Shown here: positions 18,533 through 27,168 of the stretch, piece by piece | Layout of the letters: each line of letters begins with the position of its first letter | Position numbering within the stretch: the stretch's first letter is position 1 | NCBI GenBank assembly: GCA_902591665.1 | Contig: CACJBO010000003.1 | Span: forward strand, 1-41,128 | From: an uncultured SAR86 cluster bacterium | Lineage (GTDB): Bacteria > Pseudomonadota > Gammaproteobacteria > Magnimaribacterales > D2472 | Length of the DNA stretch: 41,128 nucleotides | Direction: 5' to 3' | The notes under the pieces: model-generated | What the model was told of the DNA's origin: nothing | Seen by the model: only the letters and a program-made list of their open reading frames with translations | Databases searched by the model: none | Translations under genes and position numbers: made by a program

Positions 18533-19543
18533 ATGAATAAATTTCAGAAAGCAACATCATTAATAGACGAACATTATAAAAATAATATTGCAATTAATTT
18601 AAGTCCTTCTTATGGCTATAGATCAAGATGTGAATTTGGTTATAAAAATAATTTTTATACTATGTACTCCCCTTCAGGAGAGATAGTTTATTTAGAAACT
18701 TTTGCAGTAGCTAGGCCATCTATACAAGCTTTAATGCCAAATCTCTTAAATCAAATAAATAAATCGAATGTTCTTAAAACCAAATTATTCCAAATTAACT
18801 TTAGATCAAATAGAAAAAACAGAGTTTTAGTGTCACTGGTTTATCACAAATTATTAGATGATGAAATTAAGGGTTTAGCAGATAAAATCGCAAATATTTT
18901 AAATATTAGCATCAATCTCAGATCTAAAAATAATCTATATTCAACTCACAGTGACCTACTGGAAGATAATATTGAGCATCTAGAAACTATACTTTATCAA
19001 ACTGATCAATCATTCTATCAACCAAACCATTTTCATATGCCTGAAATGGTTGCAAAGGCAATGAGTTTTATAAAAGATCCAAAAGATCTTCTAGAACTCT
19101 ACTGTGGATCTGGAACATTTTCTCTTCCAATGAGAAAGTTATTTAACAAAATATTTGCAACTGAGAGTAATCGTCAATCTATAAGATGCCTAAAAAAATC
19201 TATAAATGAGCAAAATATTAAAAACATTTTTCATGCGAGGCTTTCAGCAGAAGAAGTTTCTGAGTTGTTCGATGGCAGAATTTTTACAAGAATGAAAGGA
19301 ATTAATATTTCTGATTTTAATTTTTCTCATGTTTTAGTTGACCCACCGAGAGCAGGACTTGATGAAAATGTTATTAAATTAATTAATAAATTTGAAAATA
19401 TAATTTATGTTTCGTGTAACTATGAAACATATTCTAGAGATATTAAAAATCTTTCATCGTATAAAATTAAAAACATAGAGTTTTTTGACCAATTTCCAAA
19501 TACAAAACATCTTGAAATGGTATCTCTGTTATCAAAAAAATAA
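18533..19543 (+). CDS. trmA: tRNA (uracil-5-)-methyltransferase TrmA
   Basis: TrmA makes m5U54 (ribothymidine) in the T-loop of tRNA using S-adenosylmethionine. The 336-residue protein has YRSRCEFGY near the N terminus (TrmA rather than RlmC/RlmD, and no N-terminal TRAM or 4Fe-4S cysteines), SFYQPN, the SAM motif ELYCGSGTFSLP, VLVDPPRAGLD, YVSCNYET with the nucleophilic cysteine, and FDQFPNTKHLE with the catalytic glutamate. E. coli TrmA is 366 residues. It starts right after the small membrane gene's stop. About 108 bases with a new promoter follow. Confidence 0.95.
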   Translation: MNKFQKATSLIDEHYKNNIAINLSPSYGYRSRCEFGYKNNFYTMYSPSGEIVYLETFAVARPSIQALMPNLLNQINKSNVLKTKLFQINFRSNRKNRVLVSLVYHKLLDDEIKGLADKIANILNISINLRSKNNLYSTHSDLLEDNIEHLETILYQTDQSFYQPNHFHMPEMVAKAMSFIKDPKDLLELYCGSGTFSLPMRKLFNKIFATESNRQSIRCLKKSINEQNIKNIFHARLSAEEVSELFDGRIFTRMKGINISDFNFSHVLVDPPRAGLDENVIKLINKFENIIYVSCNYETYSRDIKNLSSYKIKNIEFFDQFPNTKHLEMVSLLSKK

Positions 19544-19587
19544 ATATAAATATATTTAATTTATATACATTTTATTTTATTAAGAAC

Positions 19588-19617
19588 TTGATAATTAAGA
19601 AGTTTTAATAGTATAAG
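19588..19617 (+). promoter_or_regulatory. Promoter of the 142-aa membrane protein gene
   Basis: TTGATA at 19588-19593 (5/6) is followed after 18 bases by TATAAG at 19612-19617 (5/6). Transcription should start near 19624, giving a leader of about 28 bases. Combined with the strong ribosome site and the terminator downstream, this defines a single-gene transcription unit. Confidence 0.6.
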
Positions 19618-19638
19618 TAAATATTCATTAAATACCTT

Positions 19639-19649
19639 GGGAGGGGAGA
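19639..19649 (+). promoter_or_regulatory. Unusually strong ribosome binding site
   Basis: GGGAGGGGAGA lies two bases before ATG 19652 and contains GGAGG and GGGGAG elements complementary to the 16S rRNA 3' end. It stands out because most genes here have weak or no such site. It fixes the start at ATG 19652 instead of the upstream in-frame TTG at 19637, which lies before it. Confidence 0.7.
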
Positions 19650-19651
19650 TT

Positions 19652-20080
19652 ATGGATTTATTTACAAGCGTTTCCTATGAAATTGAATTATGGAATCTTT
19701 TTGCTGACTCTAGGGGAGCCAATGCAACTATATTTCTTGCAACTGTAATTGCTGTCTGGGTTGCTGCTAGATTTAGCAGTGTGATGGTAGATAAGGGTGC
19801 AAATACATTAGCTAAATTAATTGGAACAGCTTTTGCTGTTTCAGTATTTTTAATAGGGCTAAATTTAGCTGGTCTTATTAATGGAACCTTTGAAGGCCAT
19901 GCTATGGCACTAAATGCACTTGATGTCGCTAATGGAGATATTGATCTTGGAGCCGGCTCACAAGCTTGGCTTGCAGCACAGGCTGAGGGAAATATGATTG
20001 CCTCACTAGGTGGCTGGATGTTCTACATTTCAGGATTATTGATTGCTGTTTTGCCTTTATGGTTCAATCCTAACGATTAA
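19652..20080 (+). CDS. Hypothetical 142-aa membrane protein, probably highly expressed
   Basis: I do not recognise this protein. With the ATG fixed by the strong ribosome site it is 142 residues: an acidic/aromatic N terminus (SYEIELWNLFADSR), a membrane segment at about 25-43, a short basic loop, a second segment at about 54-76, an Ala/Gly-rich extramembrane part (80-115), and a third segment at about 118-137 ending LPLWFNPND. Its composition is Ala/Gly-rich and Lys/Asn-poor compared with its neighbours, and its codons are less AT-skewed, as often seen in abundant proteins. It has its own promoter and a classical terminator. The following his operon is a separate unit. Confidence 0.85.
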   Translation: MDLFTSVSYEIELWNLFADSRGANATIFLATVIAVWVAARFSSVMVDKGANTLAKLIGTAFAVSVFLIGLNLAGLINGTFEGHAMALNALDVANGDIDLGAGSQAWLAAQAEGNMIASLGGWMFYISGLLIAVLPLWFNPND

Positions 20081-20092
20081 TTCTTAATCATT

Positions 20093-20120
20093 AAAGGCAC
20101 TTTAAATAGTGCCTTTTTTT
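20093..20120 (+). terminator. Rho-independent terminator after the 142-aa membrane protein gene
   Basis: AAAGGCACT (20093-20101) pairs with AGTGCCTTT (20108-20116) around a six-base loop TTAAAT, and seven T residues run from 20114 to 20120. It starts 13 bases after the stop codon. Another small palindrome, GATTAA/TTAATC (20075-20089), overlaps the stop codon. Confidence 0.88.
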
Positions 20121-20130
20121 ACTTTACTTT

Positions 20131-20148
20131 GTATTAGCATAGTAATAC
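20131..20148. promoter_or_regulatory. TrpR-box-like operator in front of the his operon
   Basis: The 18-base GTATTAGCATAGTAATAC has arms GTATTA and TAATAC around six bases; one more T/A pair flanks it (20130, 20149). The E. coli TrpR box (GTACTAGTTAACTAGTAC) has the same length and symmetry and matches at 12 of 18 positions, including GTA-TAG at the left end and TA-TAC at the right. It lies ten bases upstream of the gene for a TrpR-family protein. A poor -35 (TTTACT, 20123-20128) and -10 (TACACT, 20146-20151), 17 bases apart, bracket it. Autoregulation is inferred. Confidence 0.55.
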
Positions 20149-20158
20149 ACTAGCACGC

Positions 20159-20425
20159 ATGAAAAACTTAAATGAAATATTTTTATTATTAAAAAGCAAA
20201 AATGAAGTAGATGATTTTTTAAAAGATCTTTGTACTCCAGCAGAATTAAAAGCATTAGAAGAGCGCTGGGCTGTTGCACAACTTTTATATGAAGATAATT
20301 TATCTTACAGAGAGATTGCGGCTAAATTAAAAACCAGCACAACAACTGTAACCAGAGTAGCAAGATTTTTATCAAGTGAGCCATATCAAGGATATAAACG
20401 AATTCTTAAAAGGATAAATAAATGA
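20159..20425 (+). CDS. yerC: TrpR-family regulator (YerC/HisR-like), first gene of his operon
   Basis: The 88-residue protein is all-helical and matches the YerC/YecD branch of the Trp repressor family: LCTPAELKALEERWAVAQLL is followed by the helix-turn-helix LSYREIAAKLKTSTTTVTRVARFL, comparable with the TrpR reader LSQRELKNELGAGIATITR. Members encoded beside histidine genes in Gram-positive bacteria have been proposed as histidine regulators (HisR). Here the gene opens the his operon and overlaps hisG by four bases (ATGA), so a role as histidine-responsive repressor is likely but inferred. No ribosome site precedes the ATG; a promoter placed at 20123-20151 would give a nearly leaderless transcript. 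Confidence 0.85.
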   Translation: MKNLNEIFLLLKSKNEVDDFLKDLCTPAELKALEERWAVAQLLYEDNLSYREIAAKLKTSTTTVTRVARFLSSEPYQGYKRILKRINK

Positions 20426-21285
20426 AAAATAGATTAACTATTGCTGTTCAAAAAAAGGGTCGTCTGTTTGATCAAAGTATTGATTTGATTAAAAAGTCTG
20501 GTATAAATTTCTCAACAAAAGGAGATAATTTATTAGCAAAATCAAATAATTTACCTATTGATATTCTTTTTGTAAGAAGTGATGACATACCCTCTCTTGT
20601 TTCAAATGGAGATGCTGATTTAGCTATAGTCGGTGAAAACGTATTACTAGAAAAATCATTATTTAAAAGAACTTATATTGATAAAGTCCTTAATTTGGGA
20701 TTTTCAAGATGCAGGCTATCTTTTGCATGCCCAGAAAATATAAATATTAAATCATTTAAAGGTAAGAAAATTGCTACCTCATATCCGAAAACAGTTAAAA
20801 AATACTTAAAAGATAAAAATATTAATGCCTCTGTTATTAATATTCACGGGTCAGTCGAACTTACGCCATATATTGGAATGTCTGATCTAATATGTGATCT
20901 TGTTTCGTCTGGTGCAACTTTAGAAGCTAATAATTTAAAAGAAATTGAAACCATCCTTGAATCACAAGCTATCCTTATAAAAAATAAAAATCTAACAACT
21001 ACTAAATCAAAAATTGCTGAAAAAGTTATTAGCAGAATGCAAGGTGTTGTTAATGCTATTGAGAGTAAGTATGTAATGCTGAATGCTGACTCTTCAAAAG
21101 TTAAAGAAATTTGTAAGATATTGCCAGGATCAGAATCTCCAACGGTTATACCTCTTGAGAATGAGAATAAAGTGGCTATACATGCTTTATGCCAAGAACC
21201 AATATTTTGGGAAACTATGGAAAAACTAAAAGCTAAGGGAGCGTCCTCTATTTTGGTTATGCCTGTTGAAAAAGTCTTAAATTAA
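20422..21285 (+). CDS. hisG: ATP phosphoribosyltransferase, long form
   Basis: HisG joins ATP and PRPP in the first, feedback-controlled step of histidine synthesis. The 287-residue length shows the long form with its own C-terminal regulatory domain (ACT-like, from about residue 213), so no HisZ is needed. Seen are LTIAVQKKGRLFDQS at the N terminus, the DLAIVGENV block and a PRPP-loop region around DLICDLVSSGATLEAN. The C-terminal part includes LPGSESPTVIPL, typical of the histidine-binding domain. The stop is one base before the next gene. Confidence 0.96.
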   Translation: MKNRLTIAVQKKGRLFDQSIDLIKKSGINFSTKGDNLLAKSNNLPIDILFVRSDDIPSLVSNGDADLAIVGENVLLEKSLFKRTYIDKVLNLGFSRCRLSFACPENINIKSFKGKKIATSYPKTVKKYLKDKNINASVINIHGSVELTPYIGMSDLICDLVSSGATLEANNLKEIETILESQAILIKNKNLTTTKSKIAEKVISRMQGVVNAIESKYVMLNADSSKVKEICKILPGSESPTVIPLENENKVAIHALCQEPIFWETMEKLKAKGASSILVMPVEKVLN

Positions 21286-21286
21286 T

Positions 21287-23161
21287 ATGAAAGAATTACT
21301 ATTAAATAATAAATCTAAGATCTTAGAATTTACTGAGTCAAAAATTTCATCAAAAGATATTTCAACCATTAATAAATTTAAAAAGCTTGTTATCGATGAA
21401 GGTGACAATGGTTTAAGAAAGATATCTAAAATCTTAAAAGAAAAGGAAATTAAATCTTTTAAGGTTAGTAATTCAGAATTTAAAAAAGCGGAAGAATTAA
21501 TTGATGATCAATTAAAGAATAGCATTCTCACAGCATATTCAAATATTAAAAAGTATCACGAAAAACAATTAGATGGCTTGTCAATTAATAAAGTAGAAAC
21601 CACAAAAGGTGTCTCCTTATGGTCAGAATTTAAGCCTATTGATAGTGTTGGGTTATATATACCTGGTGGCACTGCCCCACTGTTCAGCTCACTTCTAATG
21701 CAGGCAATTCCAGCAATTATTGCTGGTTGTCCAAATATTGTTATTTGCACACCTCCTGATACCAATGGAAAAATAAATCCAACTATATTATGGGTTGCTG
21801 GGTTACTAAATATTAAAAATATATATAAAGTTGGTGGTTCTCAAGCTATTTTTGCAATGGCATATGGAACAGAGTCTATTCCAAAATGTTATAAGATATT
21901 TGGACCTGGTAATAAATATGTTACAGAAGCAAAATTACAGGTTAGTAAAGATATCTCAATTGATATGCCAGCTGGGCCAAGTGAAGTTTATGTTGTTTCA
22001 GACGATATAGAAAAAGCAGACATCATAGCTTCTGACTTGCTTTCACAACTTGAACACAGTATTGACGCCAAAGCAGTTTTAATTTCAAAAAATAAAAAGT
22101 TACTTAAAGATATAAAAGCAATTATTAGCTATCAAAAAGAATCTTTGAGCAGACAATCTATACTCAATGAAAGTATAAATAATACATATTTAGTTAAAGC
22201 CAAAAATGATAAAGAAATAATAAGTTTTATTAATGATAATGCACCTGAGCACTTAATATTAATCGATGATGATTTTGTAAAAATTGCACCATACGTTAAC
22301 AATGCAGGTTCTGTATTTTGTGGTAAATATTCACCTGAGTCATTTGGAGACTATGCTTCTGGTTCAAATCATACACTTCCAACTGGACAGGCTGCTAAAA
22401 CATATTCTGGACTATCTGTTAAAGACTTTGGTAAAACTATTACCTTCCAAACTGCAACTCCTGAGGGGTTCCTTGCTCTTGCTCCAACAGTCAAGACCCT
22501 TGCAGAAGCCGAAAGCTTGGATGCTCATACAAAAGCAGTACAAGTTAGAGAAATTTATGCTATCAATGATGCAGGCTTATTACCTAGGACTTCTTTTATA
22601 AAACGTACTACTAAAGAGACTAGTATATTTATAAATTTAAATATTGATGGTACTGGTAACTACAATGTGGATACCGGTCTTAAATTTTTTGATCATATGC
22701 TAGAGCAATTCGCAAAACATGGTCAATTTGATATCACTATAAAATCTTTTGGTGATTTGGAAATTGATCAACATCACACTATAGAAGATGTTGCTATAGC
22801 ATTGGGTGAAGCATTTAAATCTGCCCTAGGAGATAGAAAAAATATCGAAAGATATTCATCTAATGAATCACTAGTTATGGATGAAACTATTTCAAATGTA
22901 AGTATTGATATGGCATCCAGGACGCTTCTAAAAATGAGAACATCTAAATTAAGAGAATATGTTGGTGATTTTCCAACTGAAATGTTTGAACATTTTTTTA
23001 TATCTTTTATAAATGCTCTTAATTTTACATGCCATATAGAAACTAAAGGAGAAAATAGCCATCACATTGTTGAAGCAACTTTTAAAAGTTTTACAAGAGC
23101 ATTGAATAAAGCCTTACAAAGAAATAATACAAATATTGCATCAACAAAAGGAAGTCTATGA
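21287..23161 (+). CDS. hisD-hisB: Fused histidinol dehydrogenase / imidazoleglycerol-phosphate dehydratase
   Basis: A single 624-residue frame carries two enzymes. Residues 1 to about 421 are HisD (NAD-dependent oxidation of histidinol to histidine): VGLYIPGGTAPLFSS, FGPGNKYVTEAK, MPAGPSEVYV, SQLEHS, NAPEHL with the catalytic Glu-His, and NHTLPTGQAAKTYSGLSV. A linker of about 12 residues (INDAGLLPRTSF) leads into HisB (IGP dehydratase) from about residue 434: KRTTKET, GLKFFDHMLEQ, DQHHTIED, MDETI, FEHFF and SHHIVEATFK, with the metal-binding His/Glu set. The first ATG in the HisB part is inside the HML motif, so a separate start is unlikely. hisC, normally between them, is absent. The 3' end overlaps hisH by four bases. 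Confidence 0.93.
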   Translation: MKELLLNNKSKILEFTESKISSKDISTINKFKKLVIDEGDNGLRKISKILKEKEIKSFKVSNSEFKKAEELIDDQLKNSILTAYSNIKKYHEKQLDGLSINKVETTKGVSLWSEFKPIDSVGLYIPGGTAPLFSSLLMQAIPAIIAGCPNIVICTPPDTNGKINPTILWVAGLLNIKNIYKVGGSQAIFAMAYGTESIPKCYKIFGPGNKYVTEAKLQVSKDISIDMPAGPSEVYVVSDDIEKADIIASDLLSQLEHSIDAKAVLISKNKKLLKDIKAIISYQKESLSRQSILNESINNTYLVKAKNDKEIISFINDNAPEHLILIDDDFVKIAPYVNNAGSVFCGKYSPESFGDYASGSNHTLPTGQAAKTYSGLSVKDFGKTITFQTATPEGFLALAPTVKTLAEAESLDAHTKAVQVREIYAINDAGLLPRTSFIKRTTKETSIFINLNIDGTGNYNVDTGLKFFDHMLEQFAKHGQFDITIKSFGDLEIDQHHTIEDVAIALGEAFKSALGDRKNIERYSSNESLVMDETISNVSIDMASRTLLKMRTSKLREYVGDFPTEMFEHFFISFINALNFTCHIETKGENSHHIVEATFKSFTRALNKALQRNNTNIASTKGSL

Positions 23162-23733
23162 AAATTGGAATTGTTGATTGCGGAGGTGCAAATCTTAATT
23201 CAATCTATTATTCCTTTAAAAGATTGAATATAGATTCATTTATTTCTAATTCCATAGATGAACTCTCACAAATGGATGCATTGGTATTACCCGGTGTCGG
23301 TTCTGCAGGAAAAGTTATGGATACATTATCAAAAAAAAATTTAGTTAGCTTTATTAGGGAAACTAATAAACCACTACTTGGAATTTGTATAGGTATGCAA
23401 ATTTTATTTGATTATTCTGAAGAAGATAATACTAAGTGCTTAGGTTTGATTAAGGGAAATATAACTAAATTTAATAAAAAAGATGTTATTGCTGTACCTC
23501 AGATGGGCTGGAATAAAGTCGAATGTAAACTTGATAATACTTTGGATGGTTACTATTACTTTGCTAACAGTTATTTCAATAAAGACAGTGATTACACAGT
23601 TGGGTATACCTCATATGGTAATCAATTCTCATCAATTATAAAAAAAGATAATCTTTTAGGATGTCAATTCCATCCAGAAAAATCTTCTACTGCAGGCGAA
23701 ATGTTTTTAAAAAATTTTATTAATTCAATATGA
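23158..23733 (+). CDS. hisH: Imidazole glycerol phosphate synthase, glutaminase subunit
   Basis: HisH hydrolyses glutamine and channels ammonia to HisF. The 191-residue class-I amidotransferase has LPGVGSAGKVMD, the nucleophile elbow LLGICIGMQ with C77, and the His-Glu pair in QFHPEKSS near residue 172. The length is normal. It starts within the end of hisD-hisB (ATGA overlap) and overlaps hisA by four bases. Confidence 0.97.
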   Translation: MKIGIVDCGGANLNSIYYSFKRLNIDSFISNSIDELSQMDALVLPGVGSAGKVMDTLSKKNLVSFIRETNKPLLGICIGMQILFDYSEEDNTKCLGLIKGNITKFNKKDVIAVPQMGWNKVECKLDNTLDGYYYFANSYFNKDSDYTVGYTSYGNQFSSIIKKDNLLGCQFHPEKSSTAGEMFLKNFINSI

Positions 23734-24449
23734 AAATAATTCCTGCTATTGATATCTTAAATGGTAAATGTGTTAGGTTGCTAAAAGGAAATTATTCTCA
23801 GGTTACTGAATATAATAATGATCCGTTAAGACAGGTAAATATATTTAAAAAAGCAGGCTTTAAAACTATTCATATAGTTGATTTAAATGCTGCTAAAACT
23901 GGTGGCAATGAAAACCTAAAAATTATTAAAGATATTGCAAATATTGAAGATTTAGAAATCCAAGTTGGTGGCGGTATAAGAACGATTGATAAAGCGAAAG
24001 ATCTTATATCTAACAATGTAAAAAGAATTATTGTAGGTACAGCAGCTGTTAAAGATATTAAATTTAGAAATGATCTAAAAGAAAATATTAATGTTGAAAA
24101 TATTATATTTGGATTGGACTTTAATATTGTTAAAAACTCCCCTCTTCTTTCAGTAGATGGATGGACAAATAATACAAATATAAATTTGTTTGACTATATT
24201 AATGAAAACCCATGGATTAAAAATATATTAGCTACTGATATTTCTGTTGATGGAACACTTCAAGGTCCAAATCTTAATATATATAAAAATCTATTAAATT
24301 ATAAGAATATAAACTTAATAGCATCTGGTGGCATTGGATCTATCAATGATATTTACAACCTAAAATCAATATCATGTAATGAATGCGTCGTAGGTAAGGC
24401 TATATATGAAAATAAAATATCGCTTGGTGATTTGCTAAATGTTAACTAA
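23730..24449 (+). CDS. hisA: ProFAR isomerase HisA
   Basis: HisA opens the ribose ring of ProFAR by an Amadori rearrangement. The 239-residue (beta/alpha)8 barrel begins [17 protein letters not shown] with the catalytic D8. The second catalytic aspartate lies in [14 protein letters not shown]. Phosphate-binding loops VGGGIRT and ASGGIGS are present. The related HisF follows, overlapping by 11 bases. Confidence 0.96.
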   Translation: MKIIPAIDILNGKCVRLLKGNYSQVTEYNNDPLRQVNIFKKAGFKTIHIVDLNAAKTGGNENLKIIKDIANIEDLEIQVGGGIRTIDKAKDLISNNVKRIIVGTAAVKDIKFRNDLKENINVENIIFGLDFNIVKNSPLLSVDGWTNNTNINLFDYINENPWIKNILATDISVDGTLQGPNLNIYKNLLNYKNINLIASGGIGSINDIYNLKSISCNECVVGKAIYENKISLGDLLNVN

Positions 24450-25206
24450 AAGAATTATTCCATGTTTAGATGTTAAAAATGGATATGTAGTTAAAGGTAT
24501 AAAATTTAAAAATCATGAGATTGTTGGATCGATTTTAGATTTGGCAAGTAAATATAATGAAGAAGGTGCTGATGAGTTAGTTTTTTATGACATTGGTGCA
24601 AGTACATATGATGGTATTGTTTCTAAAGAATGGGTAAAACAGATTGCAGAACTTATTAATATTCCTTTTTGTGTTGCAGGTGGAATAAAAAATCTTAAAG
24701 ATGCCAGAGATATTCTAAACAATGGTGCAGATAAAATTTCAATAAATTCTCCAGCTCTAGCAAACCCTAATTTAATACAAGAGCTAGCAAATGAGTTTGG
24801 GAGTCAATGCGTTGTTGTAGGTATTGATTCTAGATATACAGATAACAAATATATTGTCTATTCAAATACTGGAGATGAAAAAACAATAAAAAATACACAA
24901 ATAGAAACTAAAGCATGGATAGATCAAGTCCAAAATCTTGGTGCGGGAGAAATCGTTTTAAATTGCATGAACAAAGATGGTGTTAGAGATGGGTATGATA
25001 TCAATCAGTTAAATATTATGTTAAAAAATTGTGACGTTCCATTGATAGCATCTGGTGGAGCGGGAACAAAAGGTCACTTCAAAGATGTACTCACCAAGAC
25101 TAAATCTAGTGGAGCTCTTGCTGCAAGTGTATTTCATAAAGACTTAATTAAAATAAATGAACTTAAAGACTTTTTAAGAAAAAATTCAATAAACATAAGG
25201 TACTAA
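24439..25206 (+). CDS. hisF: Imidazole glycerol phosphate synthase, cyclase subunit
   Basis: HisF uses ammonia from HisH to form imidazole glycerol phosphate and AICAR. The 255-residue barrel begins with [11 protein letters not shown], whose aspartate (D11) is catalytic. The second catalytic aspartate lies in the barrel loop [13 protein letters not shown]; the usual SIDRDG or SMDRDG reads CMNKDG here. Phosphate loops VAGGIKN and ASGGAGT are intact. hisIE starts two bases after its stop. Confidence 0.96.
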   Translation: MLTKRIIPCLDVKNGYVVKGIKFKNHEIVGSILDLASKYNEEGADELVFYDIGASTYDGIVSKEWVKQIAELINIPFCVAGGIKNLKDARDILNNGADKISINSPALANPNLIQELANEFGSQCVVVGIDSRYTDNKYIVYSNTGDEKTIKNTQIETKAWIDQVQNLGAGEIVLNCMNKDGVRDGYDINQLNIMLKNCDVPLIASGGAGTKGHFKDVLTKTKSSGALAASVFHKDLIKINELKDFLRKNSINIRY

Positions 25207-25208
25207 AA

Positions 25209-25811
25209 ATGGATATAGAAAATTTAAGCTATGATGACAGAGGTTTAATTCCAGCAATAATTCAAGATTCGATATCTTTTAATGTTTTAATGCTTGGATA
25301 TATGAATAAAGATTCGCTACAACACACACTTAAAACCGAAGAAGTTACATTTTTTAGCAGGTCAAAACAGAGGCTTTGGACTAAAGGAGAAACATCAGGA
25401 AATAAATTATTACTAAAATCAATCGAATTTGATTGTGATAAAGATGCTTTGTTGATTAAAGCAGAGCAATTAGGACCAACATGCCATCTAGAAAATTATT
25501 CATGCTTCAAATCAGAGAAAAAACATTATTTTTCAATAATTTCAGAACTAGAAGCTGTTATTGATGAAAGAAAGGATAAGTCTTCAGAAAATTCATATGT
25601 CGCATCTTTGCTAGATAAAGGTGTTAAAGAAATCGCTAAAAAAGTTACAGAAGAAGCAGGTGAAACATCAATAGCTGCAGTTACAAATGACGGAAGATTG
25701 ATTGATGAATCAGCAGATTTATTATTCCACCTAATGGTTCTTCTTAAAAACCAGAATTATTCCATGGAAGATGTCTTTCTAGAATTAAAAAATAGAACTT
25801 CTAATCAATAG
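25209..25811 (+). CDS. hisIE: Bifunctional PRA-CH / PRA-PH HisIE
   Basis: HisIE carries the second and third steps: phosphoribosyl-ATP pyrophosphohydrolase and phosphoribosyl-AMP cyclohydrolase. The 200-residue protein has a HisI domain with [16 protein letters not shown] and a zinc-binding [18 protein letters not shown] stretch (cysteines near 78 and 94), then a HisE domain at about 112-195 with [10 protein letters not shown] and [13 protein letters not shown]. It is the last gene of the his operon and overlaps the convergent GH16 lipoprotein gene by 11 bases. No terminator is visible. Confidence 0.96.
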   Translation: MDIENLSYDDRGLIPAIIQDSISFNVLMLGYMNKDSLQHTLKTEEVTFFSRSKQRLWTKGETSGNKLLLKSIEFDCDKDALLIKAEQLGPTCHLENYSCFKSEKKHYFSIISELEAVIDERKDKSSENSYVASLLDKGVKEIAKKVTEEAGETSIAAVTNDGRLIDESADLLFHLMVLLKNQNYSMEDVFLELKNRTSNQ

Positions 25812-27135
25812 ATTTAATTTCAATATAATCTATCAAAAATCTACCCCTATCTTTGTCTTCAAAGTTTGAACATTCAGCATCTTGACAGAACTTTGAAGTA
25901 TCTGGACTTCCTCCGCCATTCCCTCCTGAAGCTACATTTAATATTAAGTAAAAATCCTCATTAAATGGCCAATAGTCATTATTAAATTCAGATCTATCAT
26001 CTTTAACAATAGTAAAGTAAGGTTGGGTTTGAGTATCTAAAAAATATTCAATTTTGTCTGTTTGCCATCTCATTGTGACAGAATGAAATTTATCAAAAAA
26101 GTCAACATTTGCTGGTACAGATTCAATTTGCCAGATATTTCTAGAAGTACCAGTTGAGCCAAAGTGTATTGTAGATTGTGTCTCGTAAGCTTGATGGTTT
26201 TGCATGTGTTCAACAAGATCATTTTCACCATCTTGAGGCCATTTTTTTTGGCCTTCTACAAATCCCTGAGGTAACATCCATATCGCAGGCCAATGACCCA
26301 TACCTTCTGGGTGCTTAAAGCATACAGTAATTTCAGTTCCTGGTGACATCACTTTTTTACCCGAAGTCATTATTCTCGCAGAAGTATAGTCCCATGTGTA
26401 TGAGCATGACTTATCATCACAATAAGGATCTTCGAATGGACTTGAACTGTTATAAATTGGTTGAATCTTTAAAAATCCATTTTCAATAAAAGCATTTTCT
26501 GTAGTATTTGTTTCAGAATTACAATTTTTTGAATACCCATCTCTGCAGCTGGTGTAGTATTGAGCTTCGTTATTGCCCCAGCCCTGAACAAAATCTGAAT
26601 CTCCATTTGGGCATCCGGGTGTAGCACAGAACCCATTTGATTCTTGATATGTAAATATATTTTCATCAAGAATATTAGATGTAAATTCTTCAAGCCAGTA
26701 AGATGATGAATCATTGCTTGGAGTAGCGCAATAAGATGCTTTATCCTCAGAATAAATATTTGTTGATGAACCATTTGATTCTGTAACTTCAACTGTTACA
26801 GATTTAGATACTGTGTTTTGCGAACTTTCTCCTCTGCAGGTTAGTGTAAAAGTATAAGTTTTTACATCTGTTAAAGTTAATGTTTCACTACCGGAACCAG
26901 TTGCTTTTGCTCCATCCCAATCTCCAGAAGCAGAGCATGAAATAGCATTGGTAGTAGTCCATGATAAATCAATAGAATTACCTGAAGTGATTGATGATGA
27001 AGAACTTGTAAAAGTATTTATAAGAGGATTGAAAATCGATGGCGGTTCAGGATCTGAAGAACCACCGCCTCCTCCTCCACCACAAGAAATAAGCGTAACT
27101 ATTAACAAAAAGTTAAGAAAGTATTTATAGTTCAT
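25801..27135 (-). CDS. GH16-family surface lipoprotein (laminarinase-like)
   Basis: The 444-residue product starts with a lipoprotein signal: hydrophobic LLIVTLISC puts the lipid-modified cysteine at residue 18, followed by seven glycines and a Ser/Asp/Pro tether. An Ig/PKD-like domain with two cysteines spans about 40-118. The C-terminal half is a glycoside hydrolase family 16 domain: [11 protein letters not shown] and GENDLVEH, giving the E-x-D-x-x-E catalytic set at E304, D306 and E309 (usual GEIDIME; the second residue is Asn here). GH16 enzymes of this spacing cut beta-1,3-glucans such as algal laminarin; the substrate is inferred. Several extra cysteines suggest disulfides. No ribosome site is visible. 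Confidence 0.85.
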   Translation of the reverse strand: MNYKYFLNFLLIVTLISCGGGGGGGSSDPEPPSIFNPLINTFTSSSSSITSGNSIDLSWTTTNAISCSASGDWDGAKATGSGSETLTLTDVKTYTFTLTCRGESSQNTVSKSVTVEVTESNGSSTNIYSEDKASYCATPSNDSSSYWLEEFTSNILDENIFTYQESNGFCATPGCPNGDSDFVQGWGNNEAQYYTSCRDGYSKNCNSETNTTENAFIENGFLKIQPIYNSSSPFEDPYCDDKSCSYTWDYTSARIMTSGKKVMSPGTEITVCFKHPEGMGHWPAIWMLPQGFVEGQKKWPQDGENDLVEHMQNHQAYETQSTIHFGSTGTSRNIWQIESVPANVDFFDKFHSVTMRWQTDKIEYFLDTQTQPYFTIVKDDRSEFNNDYWPFNEDFYLILNVASGGNGGGSPDTSKFCQDAECSNFEDKDRGRFLIDYIEIKSID

Positions 27136-27168
27136 TACGAAAAAGGAAAATTTAAAAATTAAATTATA

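Noticed and set aside
22560..22640. Possible frameshift or missed stop explaining the HisD-HisB fusion
   Set aside because: The linker is in frame, has normal codons, and both flanking domains are intact; nothing in the sequence suggests an error, though reads should confirm it.
25209..25811. HisIE regarded as a novel fusion
   Set aside because: HisI-HisE fusion is common in gammaproteobacteria and is not unusual.
26990..27090. GGT/GGA-rich stretch as a microsatellite
   Set aside because: It encodes the poly-Gly tether after the lipobox with mixed glycine codons, a common feature of surface lipoproteins rather than a simple DNA repeat.
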